DNA of 60,000 bases, taken from NCBI GenBank assembly GCA_030704615.1, contig CM060734.1, positions 61,026,042-61,086,041 of the forward strand. Reading direction: 5' to 3'. This document shows positions 11,180 through 25,100 of the stretch, in pieces. The notes under the pieces were generated by a model. It had not been told where the DNA came from. It saw only the letters and a list, made by a program, of their open reading frames with translations, and made no database searches. Position numbers and translations under genes: made by a program. How positions within the stretch are numbered: the stretch's first letter is position 1; each line of letters begins with the position of its first letter. Source of the stretch: Takakia lepidozioides. Its lineage: Eukaryota; Streptophyta; Takakiopsida; Takakiales; Takakiaceae.

Positions 11180-13160
11180 CCATACCACAACCAATGTATA
11201 GCGGGTGTAGTGACCTGCTTTAGTAGGCTTCAATATTGTTGCACAAATCTGTGAGGGAGAGGGAGAGGGGAAGGAGGAGAAACTTGATATATCCCTGGGA
11301 GGCCCATGGGATACATTCAAGAACATAGGAGAACTACGGAAACCAAAGGACAAATCAGACTAAAAAACTTGAACAAATACTGTTTGCCCAGGTAAGTCAC
11401 TTGGCACTTCAAGTCCTCATAATGGAAGGCCTCTTACAGGGATTGTAAATCTCTAGAAGGACACCAATGTCTTTCCTGTATCTTGTGGTATGTACACGAA
11501 ATTTAATGTGGCCACCAGAGGCAGAGGGCGAGAGAGACTGACCTTCATGAAATTGAGCATGGTTACCATCCTGACCATAGTTTGAATGGCAGCAGGCTGC
11601 TGTGATTCCAACTGGGAATCATGGAGCTCAACATCACCTCTTGACGTGCCCGCACCGCCATAATGTGCTGCATCTTGCCTTTGATCCTGAAGCTCCAACT
11701 GAATGTATGGTTCCCTTTTGGTTGGGCTCGCTCCCCTTATTGGTCGGTCATATCCGGCCCTCCCCTTTGGATCCATACATGCACTAAGACCAAATTTTTT
11801 TGTGAGACCCTTGCCTCTAGTATTCTCTCCACCTCTCAGCGGCAACAGGTCTCCTGTGTCTGCTCTGTCCAGCCCTGGCCCAAAATCCAAAGGCTACCCC
11901 AAGCAAAGTGGGTACATTGACATTCTCCTATTTCGGCAAGCCAGTACATGCCACTTCTTTATGTCCGTTGGCTTGTGGTTCCTCCTGCAATCTCTACTGT
12001 GAGGTACAATCTGAGCTCAAATCCAGAGGTAAAGTTTGAAGATAGAAGGGGGAACCCTCCATCCATCCAAACCCAATGGCATTCCTTTCGTTAGCAATTG
12101 GGTAAGATACTGTATGATCTGTGACACAAGGGTAGATGTGGTCCGCCAAGGGAGGCATTTGTCTGATTGCGTATGGAGCTCTGTAGAGGAAGGAAGGTAC
12201 GTTGATACCTGAAAGAGGCTATTCCAAATGGAGCATCCCAAGAGCCGAATTTTCAACCAAGCGTGGAGTGCAAATGTTGGAGTGCATGGGAACCAACACA
12301 CCCCACCGTGCTGTTCAATTCAGCAAGAAATGTTGGATGGCACAACCAACGAAGTCAGAACCTGAGGTGGGCACCGCTGCAGCCAGCTCTTTCCATGGTT
12401 ACGGTGTACAGATTTCGAGAGATTGTGGCCGGCCTGAGGAGGAAATAGCAAGGCAACGACGATGGCAGTTAATGCGGTTGAGCAACACTGTCTGATGGCC
12501 CATCCTCACCCAACCGTTGCAGAAACCCTAAAAGCGTTCTAGGGTATTCATATAAAAACTTCCCTGCATCAGTCATTTGTAAGAATGTGCATCCATGTAT
12601 TCTACGCCTGTATATATCGGACTGTGCCCTAATTAATCACACAGGGCTCCTAATCTTCAGGGTCCTGGCTCCTTTCTTCGATTGGACGAGTTCCTTTACT
12701 AGATCTTGACATCATCATCATATTCTTTAGCAATTATCTGCATCTCTAGCCTCCATCCCTCCTCATTTACACTGGCTGCTTCCTTCGAATGACAGAGTTT
12801 ACTTTTGTATGAACTTAAGTGGGATCACCAGTCGTGAGCTCTACTCAGGGTTCAAATTGGTACTCTCCAATGAGCCTTGTGATTATTCGGAACCTCTCAC
12901 ACTCAGTTTGACAGCAGTTGCTCCAGGGTGTTTCCCTGTCGTCAAGATTTAAAGAAAAGGCCCGAGCCTGTGGAGTCTGCGTTGCAGGTTCATATCTGCC
13001 TCAAGTTTTGGAACGGAGGATTGTAGCAATCTGACAGTGAAGGGGCAGGTTGCCTGTGCGGGGGAGCTGGAATGCTGCGCGTTAGCGTGAAATAGAGTGG
13101 TGGAGGTTGCGCAGGATGAAGGATGTTTGTGTCGGAGCCTGAGGAAAGAAGAGAGAGGAA
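11180..13160. other. Divergent intergenic region between HIP and APC1
   Basis: The aquaporin (minus) and APC1 (plus) are transcribed away from this 2-kb region, so it contains both promoters. An AT-rich CATATAAAAAC sequence near 12549 could be a TATA box but is about 600 bp from the APC1 start codon. A minus-strand open frame of 145 codons at 11453-11890 has no recognisable domain and I do not call it a gene. No mobile-element coding sequence was seen. Confidence 0.5.
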
Positions 13161-16100
13161 ATGCCGACCAAGTTAATTAGGCCTCTGTCTGTCATATGCC
13201 AGTTTGAGCCTTTTGGTCTTTCTGTAGAGCCGGCTTGCTCCAAGGGAGAGAAGTGGTCGGCTTTGAGGGAGCAAAATGGCGACTGGATGTGCGATGCGGA
13301 CGACAATGAAGGGGGAGGAAGCGGGACGGAGGTTGCGCAGGATTGCTATTGTCTTTTTGACTCCGAATCCATCAGAGAGAGAGGAGGAGGATTGGAGCAC
13401 GTTGCTACTGGAGCATCTTGCTGGGACCACGATGAAGAACTTTTCATTCATGGAAACACGTATCTCTCTGGTCCCTTCCCTATCTCTGGGGCCGTGACTC
13501 TGCTGTCGCTCCCCGTTTTTTCATGCATCCTTTTCCCTTCTGTCAAGCGCGGGATTTAACTACGCAATTAGCCTTTTAAGTGTAGTCTCCAGCTCAACCA
13601 GGAATGTGTCAGGAGTCGAAGTGCATGTTCCTCAAGATGTTTTTGGCTTTCCCCCTGGTGCATGCAGTGCTGTGGGGGACCTCCTACAACTCTGTGCACA
13701 TCACGGGTTTTCCCTATTTCCATTGCGTGTTTTCTTCACCAGTCCTTTCTGTGGACGAATGGGCACAGAATCGTATGGAGTGCTGGACATCAGGTGCGGA
13801 AGCGTTTCAGTTCCTCGACCACCGTGATTCAGGTGTACATTACGGCTTCTCTTTCCCTCCCTGTAAAATGTGGTGTTGCATTGTATGATCCTCTCCCTTT
13901 CCTGGCTTTTGAACCTCGGAAAGAAAGCCTCTGTCCAGATTCTCATTGAAGCACTTTATTATTGCTTGTCTTCCTGCACCTGAATTCTCTGGCTCTTTTA
14001 CCTCTCTTTGTTTCCAAGATGACCTACATGAAGCCTTTTCTCCTTCAACCGAACAGCTGTGGGATGTAGTTTAGGTGTAGGCTAAGGGTTTTGGCCAGTG
14101 TTCTGATTGAAAGGTTTTGGGAATGGTTTCATCTGCTCAATTTCCTGTCAACTCTCTAGTCAAGAAAGAGGCAAAGTAGGGAAAAGCGGACTGAAGAGAA
14201 GGGGTTGGGGGGGGGAGAGAGGGAGAATGAGGGTGGGCAACATGCTGACCGGTGGGGTATTGCAGGCTAAGTGGTGTCGTTTGGAAGCCATGAGGGAACC
14301 TCTTTTATGTGTTCTACATTCAGATTCGTTAACCACTTACACTCCATCAGGTAAGCTTCCAAAATGTGATGAGAAGTAGGGTTTAAGGTTTTCTTCTCCT
14401 ACTCTGTTACCTTGCTTCTGGATGCCATGATCTTGTATGTCTCCTAAATCAAGGGTTGTTGATAACATACAATCCTTCTGAAGATCTTGCAATAATTGTT
14501 GACAGAAAACAGGTTTTATGTTTTGTCACTTGTTGTTGTTCTTTATCTGTCTGTCTCCTTGGGCCCAATGTCACATATCAATTTCCAGCACAGTGGTATG
14601 ACCATGATTGAATAGAACTGGTTTCTCTTTCCCACCCCTAATCCACTTCTCTTGTCTGCTTGCTAGGTACATGTGCACTAATGTTATTTGTTGGATCCAT
14701 TGTTGATGAAACATTATTACATGCTGGGGATGTATTGCATCTATTGTGTCTTCAGAGCGGGTTCTCAGGGTTGATCTCAAATGCAACTACTTTATTATGG
14801 CTCTTATTGCAGGAGCAATGAACTCAGTGCCCTTCCAATTTTCGGTGGAGTCAATCTGGTCACTTCCATGTGGGTTGTTGCTTCAACGAGCAGTAGATAG
14901 CAGTCCCCTTGTCAGTTCTGAGGCAACCCATGTGATGGGCTCTCCATTAGCTGCTCGAGAATGGTATCGTGAAGGATTTAGGGAAGGAGTTCTTCCTGGA
15001 TCAGGCAACAAGATCTCCCCACTGACACACAACTCTGTTGGAGGCTTATCCAATCGCCGGACAAGTGTTATCTCTCCTCTTACACCTATCCCTGTCTCGT
15101 CGCTCTTCACCCTGCAACACCCACTTGAAGAGCCTCAGGTAACTTGCCTATCCATAGGGAACTTTTGGCAATGACTGGGAGATTATTGGGGTGTGGATTT
15201 TGAATGTCTCACCCCTGGGTTACAGAAAAGTTTTGCTCAAATTTTGATACCAGTGACGAATGGAATTCTGATACTGAGGTGTTGCAACATGTAGCCAACT
15301 GTTGCACAGGTTTGCAAAGGTAGGTTTTGGGAATAGCTGACATTACCTACACTAGTCAGCTAGCCTTCTTTGGCATTTCATAGGTATACCTTCTCTGGTA
15401 ATGAGGTAATTGCTAATACTCTCTACATACTAATGCCCTCCTTTTTGTTGTTGTTTCTTTTCCTGGTCATTTTGTCCTGGTGCCTTGGTTTTCATCTCAT
15501 GTGCTCTTATCACCTTGTATGTGGCTATCTTTTAATCTTTGGTTACCTTTCAAATGTCAGTTCAGAGTTTACTAGGTTCTCACATTGATAATGAAATGCT
15601 AATATGCTCACACTTACTTATGATACAAGTGCCTGGCAGCCAGTACAAGTTGAAGAAGGTGGAAAGTTACATTCAATCTCAGACATGGAGGAGAAGATAA
15701 TCTGGACTAGCAGTGAAGCTCCTTATGTCGCTACCTATCACACTGGTACAAATGTGATTGCTTCTTTTCCCAGGTCCCCTAAATTTTCTCTTGGTTCTGG
15801 TACGATGCACCCTGAACCTCTTACTCATGCTTGTTGGGTTGAGGGCAGGAAGGAGGCAACACTCTGTGTGGCTAGTGAAGGCTGCCCCTTCAGACAGCTG
15901 TCTGGCTCAGACTGGGCCAGACATGCATGGGAAAAACAGGCATGCATGGGAAAGTCCTGGGACTGTTTGCCTTCAGCGTGCTTGGGTGGAAAAGGGTGGG
16001 CACCCGCAAGCCAATCAGGTACCACTTGTTCTTCCAAATGACTTTCCCTTACAGTCTGCTTTCCTAATTGTCAGTGCTCGACCATTTGAAAAGCCAAACA

Positions 16101-19100
16101 GATGCAACGTAAGTCATGGGATACTATTCTCACTACCAGAACTAAAACATAGATCCCTTCCTGTTGGGCATGTCCATTTTCTTTTCAGATGTTTCGATTT
16201 ATTGGTTTTTGTGCTCAGATATTCCTGGCAACAGATGAAGACGGAGTGCCAATACTTTGTATGGTCGTGGAGGAACGACAGAAACTGTTCTCTTTCAGGC
16301 TATATAGTCAAGGAGTCTCTCAAGACCTTGCAATCAACCTAAGGCTGGAGGTTGCATGGACCATTGATGCTGTCTCTGCTGCCCCTGTTGTGGCAACCCG
16401 TCCAAGGTCTCTCCAGATCTTTTAGTTTGTGGTGTGCATTAGATGAGTTGGACAGAAAATTGGGCGGATCTGATGAGAAACCTTTTAAATTATGTGGATC
16501 AGTGCAAAGCCATATCCATAATTAGCTGTGTTCAAGGTGAAATCCACCTTTTCTTACTACTAGCTTCTATTTCTGGTTCGTTGAAGACTGGTTTATTTCT
16601 GTCCTGACCCTTCCCGGTGGGAGAGGCATAGCAAAGTCAAGATGTCAGCAGCAATCTCTGTGCTACTTTGTTCTTAGTCTGAATTGAATTGGATGTGTTG
16701 TCAATTTTGTTCATGGTGGCAGGTTCAAGAATAGAGGGCTACCACATTTCGATCTCCTGACTCTGTCGCCTGATGGCAACCTCTTGCTTCATGTAAGTAA
16801 AGTGTAGGTGGTATACTAGGCAGTTCTTTCTCTTTTCTTGCGGCACGGTACACCGTCTCATATTCTCTTTGCCTAAAATCTATCCATCTGTATTGCAATT
16901 CCTCTCTCTGATGACTGATGCTGTCACTGTTGACAGACAGGGAAGTATCTCGTGTGCGAATACTACCTACCTTATGCTGCAGTGCAGAATCTGAAGCTCC
17001 TCCCTGGAGCTAGAGACGCAGCACAGCAGGCTCGAGGACCAGTAGCTCCAAGGGGTTCTTCAGGGGTACAACGTGAGGAGACTGATCCAGTGGTTGGTCT
17101 ACGAGATGCAGTGAAGGGTCGCGTAAATGTGGTTACTGAATCTGGCAAGGTTGAATCTTCAGTCTTTGTTTGTTTCTTTTGGCAAATAGAGGTGAATCCA
17201 TGTAAAATCTTCAGGTCATATTAGATAAAAAGTGAACCCTTAGTCTTAAAAAGCCTCCAGATGCTTCCACCGGTAGAACCAGATGTATAGTGACCCATGT
17301 GAGATTGGCCCAAGCCTGGCTTCAACCATTGCTTGAGAGATGCCCCAGGCATTCAGCATCTTCTGTCGGTTGCCTCGGTAAAGTGCACCCAAATACAAGT
17401 CATAATTAATAATCACAAATGCAGTCCTTTTTAATCTAGTCAGTGTCAATGTGATCAAGGATATGTTGATTTGCATATGAGGAGTGATTCTCCAAACTAC
17501 GTTGCTGTTTATGCAGGTTTACCGATGTGCAGTTGGTTTGACCCCCTCATCTGCAATCACAGTGCTATGTATTAATGCATTGGCTGAAGGCCTTCGCCCT
17601 AGCGTCTATCGGTACCTGTTAGGTCGCCTGCTGGACCGTGAGTTTGCAGTGTCAGAAGCTCTCCATGTCCCTACAGCCAAACCTGATGGGAAACCTGATA
17701 TTGGCTGGGCCGCTTTTTCGGCCCTCATAACAGAGTTAATCAGAGATATGCCCGGAGAAGTATGCGTACCCAAAAAAGGAAAACGCGCCAAAGAGTCCAT
17801 CTCATCTTGGGACTTTCTACTTCAGAGCAGCATGCACCAAAGCAATTTGGCAAACTTACGCTATTCTGGACTGCCTCTACCACAAATGCCCGGCCTTGTG
17901 GATACTCTGCCACTTCCAGGACCGAGCCTGCCTGATTATGATGATAGTAAAACAGCTGTTTATTTCTCAGTGATGGTTGAGATTCTGGAGGTACTGCATG
18001 CTGTTTATGAAGACTGCAAGCTTGACACTCTGCGCTGGCGGTATGCTCTCTACTGCCCACCTGCCTAACCCGAACTCTGAATTGGAATACGATTCCCATT
18101 CCAATAATTGGTCAGAGAGACTGTCCTAGCTAATCAACAATTACTTGTCCCATTTCAGTGTTCGACTGAGTATGTTTGATGAAGTGAAGGGCATAAAAGG
18201 AACCAGCATGCCATGAAACCCCTGCACCTTGTACTAGTAGGTATCGACATGCCCTCCAGCCCTTGGGTTGTCTTCCACTAGTAGAGTACGTGAAACATCC
18301 TCGCAATTTGCAAAGAGAACTGTTCAACCTAGAAACTGGACATCATTCGAGTGGCTTAAATTGCAAAGTCTAAACCAATTCTCCTGGCCACTGGACCAGT
18401 GCTGTCAAATTAAGGAAGCATAGAGCATCCAGATCCAGGCTCTTGCCTCAATTACAGTGTTTGTAGTTCTATGTTCTATGACCCACAACACATCAAATAT
18501 ACTGGTTGCTGAAGGAGTCCTGACCGTTGGTTACATGAGAATATCTTTGGAAGCCTCTGATCAGTCTGTGGTAAATCTAACTATTTCAAGAATACTAGGC
18601 CTATTGTGCTCTGAGCAGTTAACGTACTTTGTAAAAGCACATGTTGTTAACAAGAATCTAGCCACATATTCAGTAAAAGGCAGTTTAGCTTTGAGAAAAA
18701 CATCAAAATATTCACTAGCTTCCTGTCAATGACTGCCTGAATGAACTGTATCTTTTGGCTTAATTTGAGAAGCACAAGATAATACCAAAAGTTGGGGGCT
18801 TCCTTGGGTTTTCGTTGACACATGATTGGATTGATGGAAGGGCAGAAACTTATTGTTCCACCAGTACATTGAGCCTTTTAAGAGACTTTTGTTGCTTTTA
18901 CAGAGTATTCATAATTTGATTCTAAGCCACAAGCAAAAGAGACGTTGAGAATGGATTATGGAAGTGACCTAGTGCCTGGATATTCATAGAGTATGGATGC
19001 AGCCAGCAGCCCCCAGAGAGACCTATAGAACAACATTGAAACCCACGACTGCTCTGGAAGGGTTAGCATCTCACAGGAACTTCTCTTTCTCTATTCGTGT

Positions 19101-22100
19101 CCCTCCTAATCGACCCTATATCTTGGAAGCAGGATCGCCCTGTCAAACAGGCTAAGTCCTGGCGGAAGAGAGTAGAAGAGATTCTCAAGGATCTGAATCG
19201 AAGTCCGCCAGCCTTGACCCTGCTGGATTAATCTGACTTAGAGGCTGTAGTGTCCAAAGCCATGTCTGTTGCCAGGAAGTTGTCTGATGAATATGAAGTT
19301 AGGCAGAAAACTTCCCTGAACTTGTTTCCAGTCTGTGACATGGGAGGCCATCATGGATGACCTCAAGGGTTTACCCACCCTCAGCACTAGACCGAAATTT
19401 AAACTCAGGGTGGGAAGCCTACCTTTGAACAGCAAACAGAAGCAGAGAGGAAAGGGGGATTGCAAATGTCCGTTGTGTGGGCAACCTGAAGACAATATTC
19501 ACTTTCTGATTCATTGTCCTGGGTACTCTCACCAGAGAGACGTCCTCTTCAAATCCATCAAGGGAATTGTGCCTGTACCTCTGTTTACCAACTCTGAAAG
19601 TCTCGAGGCTGAGCCAAAAACCCAGGCCCTTTTGGGGGCTAGTTATTGGGCAAACCACACACAGCAGATTGATGCTTGTGTGAAGGGATTTCTAGAGGAT
19701 ATCTGGGAAACTCGGATCAATTGTCTGTTCCAAGTTAAGTCATACTACCAGTGTCAGCCCCTGACAAATGTAGTTTCTGTCCCTTTGTGTTCCGCTCAAA
19801 CTGAGCGCAGGGTCGATGGCCACAAGGCTGCGGCAACCGTTTTATGAGTACATTCTATTCGTGTCCCCTGTGGCCTCAGATGGACGCAGTTTAATTTCCT
19901 TATTTCTCTCTCTCTCTGTGCTACAGAACTGGGATGTGATACCTCTCAGCACTCTTTGGAGGGCGGAATTATGAAGTTTAGGGCTGTGGAGTTATCTGAC
20001 GTCAATAATTGTGAAGAGATGTTTGTATCTTGGAATGTTTGTGCCTGCAGAGAACTGTGGCAACTTGCAGCGTCGCTAAGCAGCCTGGCAGCTGCGGCAG
20101 GTGAACTGGATTATGTGGATCATTATGCTCGTGATTTTCCCACAGCTGTTCCTGCAATGCCTAAATTGTCCGACCCAAAAAGCCTCCGAAATGAGGGGAG
20201 GGCTCCATCCAACCTCCTCCAATGGCTAGCAAATTGCTTGAAAGGCAGGGGAATGGCTGAGAATTCTGAAAGTTTGCCTGGTTTGCTCAAAAAGGACCCC
20301 ACAAACTGTGTGGATTGGTCTCGAAAGGTTGTTGCATTCTTCGAGCTGTTGATGGGGGGCCAAGTGAGTGGTAGGCAGCTGCAATCAGGGGTGCATATCA
20401 GCTTAGCTACAGGCAGCGCTACTAGTCCAGAGCAGCGGACAGTTCTAGCCATGGTGGCTGAAGGTTTTGGGCTGCCTGATTTGGACCGTCTGCCTCCTGG
20501 TGTCTCTCTCCCCTTGCGACATGTATGGCAAATGTCTCCAACTTTTTCAGGCTTGAAACCCAAATCGTTATCTAGACAACATGTTGCCATAGTTTGTACG
20601 CAGTCACATCTAAGTGTGTTTTTGTTGAATGTGTCCACAGACCTATTTCTTGTCTGTTGATTTGTTTTGTCTTCTGTTGAACCTTAGGCGTCTCTCATCA
20701 GGGTTGTCCCTCCTGATGAGAGCAGCTACAACCCCTCCACACTTGTCAGCAATTGGACATCCGTGAAACTTGATGCAGCTGTATGAGAGAGCATCAGCTC
20801 AATGTGAATGTGTGGACATATTAAGTATACTTCGTTTGCTGCCTATTCCAGGCTTTGAACAGATGCCGTGAAGCTCCCCCAGGAGATTGGCCACGACATG
20901 CTTATGTTTTGATTGGCCGTGAAGATCTAGCCTCCACCCCCGTTGCCCACTCCACTGACCCCAAGATTGTCCCACAAATTGGTGAAATGCTACCTGTCAA
21001 TAGCTCTGTGGGTTTGAGGACAACTGCAGATGATGTGTGGATGGCGGCTCCATATATTCTCCATCTAAGGCCTGTGCCCATCTTGCCAGCATCCAGCGAT
21101 CCACATGAGTTCGCAGATCCTGATGTGCAGGTTTAGCTTAATGTCAACTCTTGTTTTAACATTCATTACAAATTCGATTTTAGTCAGATAAATGTTGTGA
21201 ACCAGTTCATCGGCACTACAAACATGTGCATCTGGTGATGGTGCCTGTTGCAGGGGCTACACTAGGTTTGCGCAGTCACATCTAGATCTGCATGTCATGA
21301 CAGTTTGTGACAGAAAATTCAACAAGTTCAGGGCTGCAGGCTGCAGGAGGTATGGAGGCACTGCTTAGTGATGGCATGGAATATATCTTTACCACATCAA
21401 CACCCTTACGTTTCGGCCGTGATCTTCGCCTGAATGAGGTACCTGATTTCCTGCATGTGAGAGGAAAGAAAAAGGTCTTGATTTACATATATCAGATTAT
21501 AAAGCTGTGGATGGATGCAGGTGAGGCGGTTGCTAGGGTCCTCAAAGCCAGTAGCTGTTCGTACCGCCAACTCACCGGATGTCAGCGACCCTGATATTGT
21601 TGCCCAACAGCAGGTGAGTGATCTGCAATTTCTTCTGTTGACATCCATGGCAAGGGATGTTAAGTATTTGGTCCCTCTCTGCCTTCTCGTCTTCTTCTCC
21701 CACCTAATGGAGGATCCTTTGATTGGTTGGCAGGCGCAGCTTTGGCTGCTAGCACAGCGAACGACAGCTCTATCATTTGGTCGAGGGGCTTTTACTTTGG
21801 CCACATCACGTCCTCTTCTGACTGAGGTCCAACAACCCTAATTTTGTTGCCATTCTTCGTCTTGAGATTTTGTAGCACTTTTCCACTTGGAGTCCTTTTC
21901 TTTTGTGGACATTTTGTGACACATAGTGGAGGCACCCTGGTAGGAGGTTGCTGTAGCATCAGTATATTGCGACAGCCATGTGTGAGATTAAGTCCAATTA
22001 TGCTTAATGCTTGTATGGTTTCCAGGCTCTCCCCATCCCGAAGCTGGTCTTGGCAGGTCGTCTTCCCTCCCAACATGATGCTACTGTAAGTGTGCAGTTG

Positions 22101-25100
22101 AAAGAAGTCTTGGTTTTCTCAATGTACTTCGCCGGTAACATGACAATTCGAAAATGTATCTGTGTCTGCATTCTGCTGAAACTTCCTGGTGCTGCTTACA
22201 CCATAAGTTGTGACGGTAGCATTGTCCTTGCTGATTCTTGGGGTTTATAGCATCAGCATTGATACATTTTGGGCTAATTAGTTGTCCTCATATTGGTCTA
22301 AGACATGGAAAAAAAATCTCTCTATATTTATAATTTGATCTTAGATACTCACTCTGGGAGCACACCTAATTACTAAGGTGGGATGGTGTATGTTTTAGGT
22401 CAATCTGGATGCCAACACAGGTAACCTTGCTGACATAACTTCTTGGCCTGAGTTTCACAATGGAGTTGCTGCCAGCCTAAGGCTAGCCCCTGGTCAGGTA
22501 TGTCACCATGTCATACAGTCCCAATTACGCCAAAACCATGATAGATGCAGCATGTGGAACACTTCTCTGTGATATGATGTCAGCAATTCTATGAGCCTTA
22601 AGTAGATGGTATGTGTGAGCTGATTTTCGTAAAACGAGCTGCACTTTAGAGAGTCTGGAATTAATCTTGGTTTGTTTGCCTTCTCATAGATGTCTTGACA
22701 TGCAGGCAAAGATTACACGTACTTGGATAGTATACAACAAACCTGACGAGCCAAACTTCGCACATGCGGGCTTGCTCATGGCTCTTGGCTTGCATAAGCA
22801 TCTTGGTGTGCTTGCTGCTACTGATGTTTATCGTTACCTTGCGCAGGTAATTCTGGGCCCCATTTGTGCTTGCTGGGTGGATTCTGAAAACACTTAAAAG
22901 TCAGCATATCGAGTAGCATGTTGATGATGTCATAATGTCTTTTCTCAGTGGTTGCTTTAGCAGGGGGTTGAATACAAGAAGTGCAGAGATGGGCCAGTAG
23001 GATAGGTTAGAGCAACTTTAGAATGTCCAAGGGAAACTGAGAGAGCTGTCATGAAGGCAGAAACAAAAGTGCAGGTTTGGAATGAATTATAGAACTTGGA
23101 AGATCTTTAAAAACATATAGTTCATGTCTGTGAGTCTTAGTTTGTGCTCATCTTGCCAGGGGGCATTGTACCTGGTAAATTCCGACAACTGCATATGTGT
23201 AACCATGGCCTTGTCTTCAAGCCAATAATATTTCAAAGAATACAGATTCAGCAGAGTCCTGAGATTAGAAGGTAGATTGTTGCTCTTTTCCCAGTAGGTA
23301 GGATGATATGTACATTGTGGCTGCCATGGGGTGGCTCACTTAAGAAACTTATGACTCAACACTAAATGGTGTCATTTGTTGGCATTCATGCTGCCATCCA
23401 GGAACATGAGGCAACTACGGTTGGTGTGCTCTTAGGTATGGCCGCTGCTCATAGAGGCACCATGGATCCTGCAATTTCGAAGGTCCTTCCTCTCTCTTTC
23501 ACTGTCTTATTCAGCAAAAGAGTTGTCCATGGATGTGTGTCTGAGCATGGCTTTTGAATGCTACATGTTACCCAAGTTTCATAACAGGACACCTGTCATC
23601 ATGTCTTGTTTTATTTGGTTGTCATATGCTCCTTTTCTGATCAAATTGTTTCAACTACTTTGGATGCATGGCACCTTGCAGATACTATATCTTCACATTC
23701 CTGCCCGACATCCTCCTTCCTTTCCGGAGCTGGAACTGCCAACTCTCATGCAGGTATCCATTTAAAGGTTATCCGTTTCTCATAGCTGCATTGGTTTATG
23801 CAACGAGAGACCTGTCCATACAGCATGTGCACTTGGATGTGAAGCCTATGAAGTAAAGGTCTATTTCCATGAGTTATGATGTCTTGTAAGTATCAATCAC
23901 CTCATTCTCACACTATTTTCTTCAGTTTTTCCCTCTAAGGATGTGCCACTAATCTTGAACAGAAGACATGAATTCCATGTCATTAGGTGTGGGACAGAGC
24001 CTCTATGTCAGTACTGACAGGATTTGTTGTGGTTATTCAGTCCCAGTCTATGCTCCACCCAGCACAATCACCAGATGTTCTATTCAGTTTGGCTTCTTGT
24101 TTTTGACACCATCTTTTGTTGTTCATGTGCCCTAGTCGGCAGCATTGATGGCTGTGGGGCTTTTATATCAAGGCTCTGCGCACCGTTTGACAACTGAAAT
24201 TCTGCTGGTGAGTGCAGCTTCTATCACGCTGTGTATACATCAGTGCTAGAGAGAAATGCTCCTTATGTGGATAGCCCCATCAAACTCAGACTCCAAATGA
24301 CTGAATGGAAAGGAAGTCACTTCACCAACCATAACCAATCCCATGCCATCAATGGAAAAGTGGATAGATCATGAAACTGTTAGAAGTACCCTAGTGATAA
24401 AAATACTAATTCCATGGCACCAGCTGAGTGGCAGGAAACCTTCGATGCCGGCAAGCTGAATAGATCATCTTCTAGACCATTTTGCTACACACAATTTTGC
24501 GAAAGTTGTTGACAGTCGATGATTTTGGCTGGAGAGGGGGCAGGCAGAAATTGGGCGGAAACCCGGAGGTGATAATGCTTTAGACAGGGAAGGGTATGCC
24601 TTGGCGGCAGGCCTGGCGTTGGGCCTTGTGACTCTAGGTGAGGTAGCAAACTTGAGGTAGTTCCAAGCAGTTGTCTGCAACCCTTCAGGCATCCATAAAG
24701 TCAGAAATCAATTTTAGTGGGGGACAAATGCACACTTGATCACTGCAGGAACAACAGGTGGGATGGCTTGAAGGTTAACTGCTACTTCAGTTTTTGTATC
24801 TTCCTCTTGTTCTCTTTTACGTAGATTGTTGAGATTTGGGGGCATACTCTAAGTTTGAGGAAGGGTAAGTGTGAGGATAGTGTAGAGTCAACTATTGTCA
24901 CCAAGGTCAGAGGTGGTGCCTCACGTTCTTTTGCCAGGCAGTATATTTGCGCTTTCACCCTACATATGTATTTCAAGAAGTCAGCTAGTTGTACTCTCTT
25001 TTTATTTGTGTTCTCTCCTCAATAGCATAGCTAATGTTGCACACACAGGTCGGGGAAGGGATGCATATGGCCTGGCAGATCTCCATATCGAAGATCGCTT

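Noticed and set aside
11453-11890. Minus-strand open frame of 145 codons upstream of APC1
   Set aside because: No recognisable domain, composition like random frame, and no splice or promoter context supporting it.
15758-15848. Upstream extension of APC1 exon 6 as an open frame
   Set aside because: The acceptor GGGCAG at 15848 restores phase and the conserved QHSVWL; the upstream frame is intronic.
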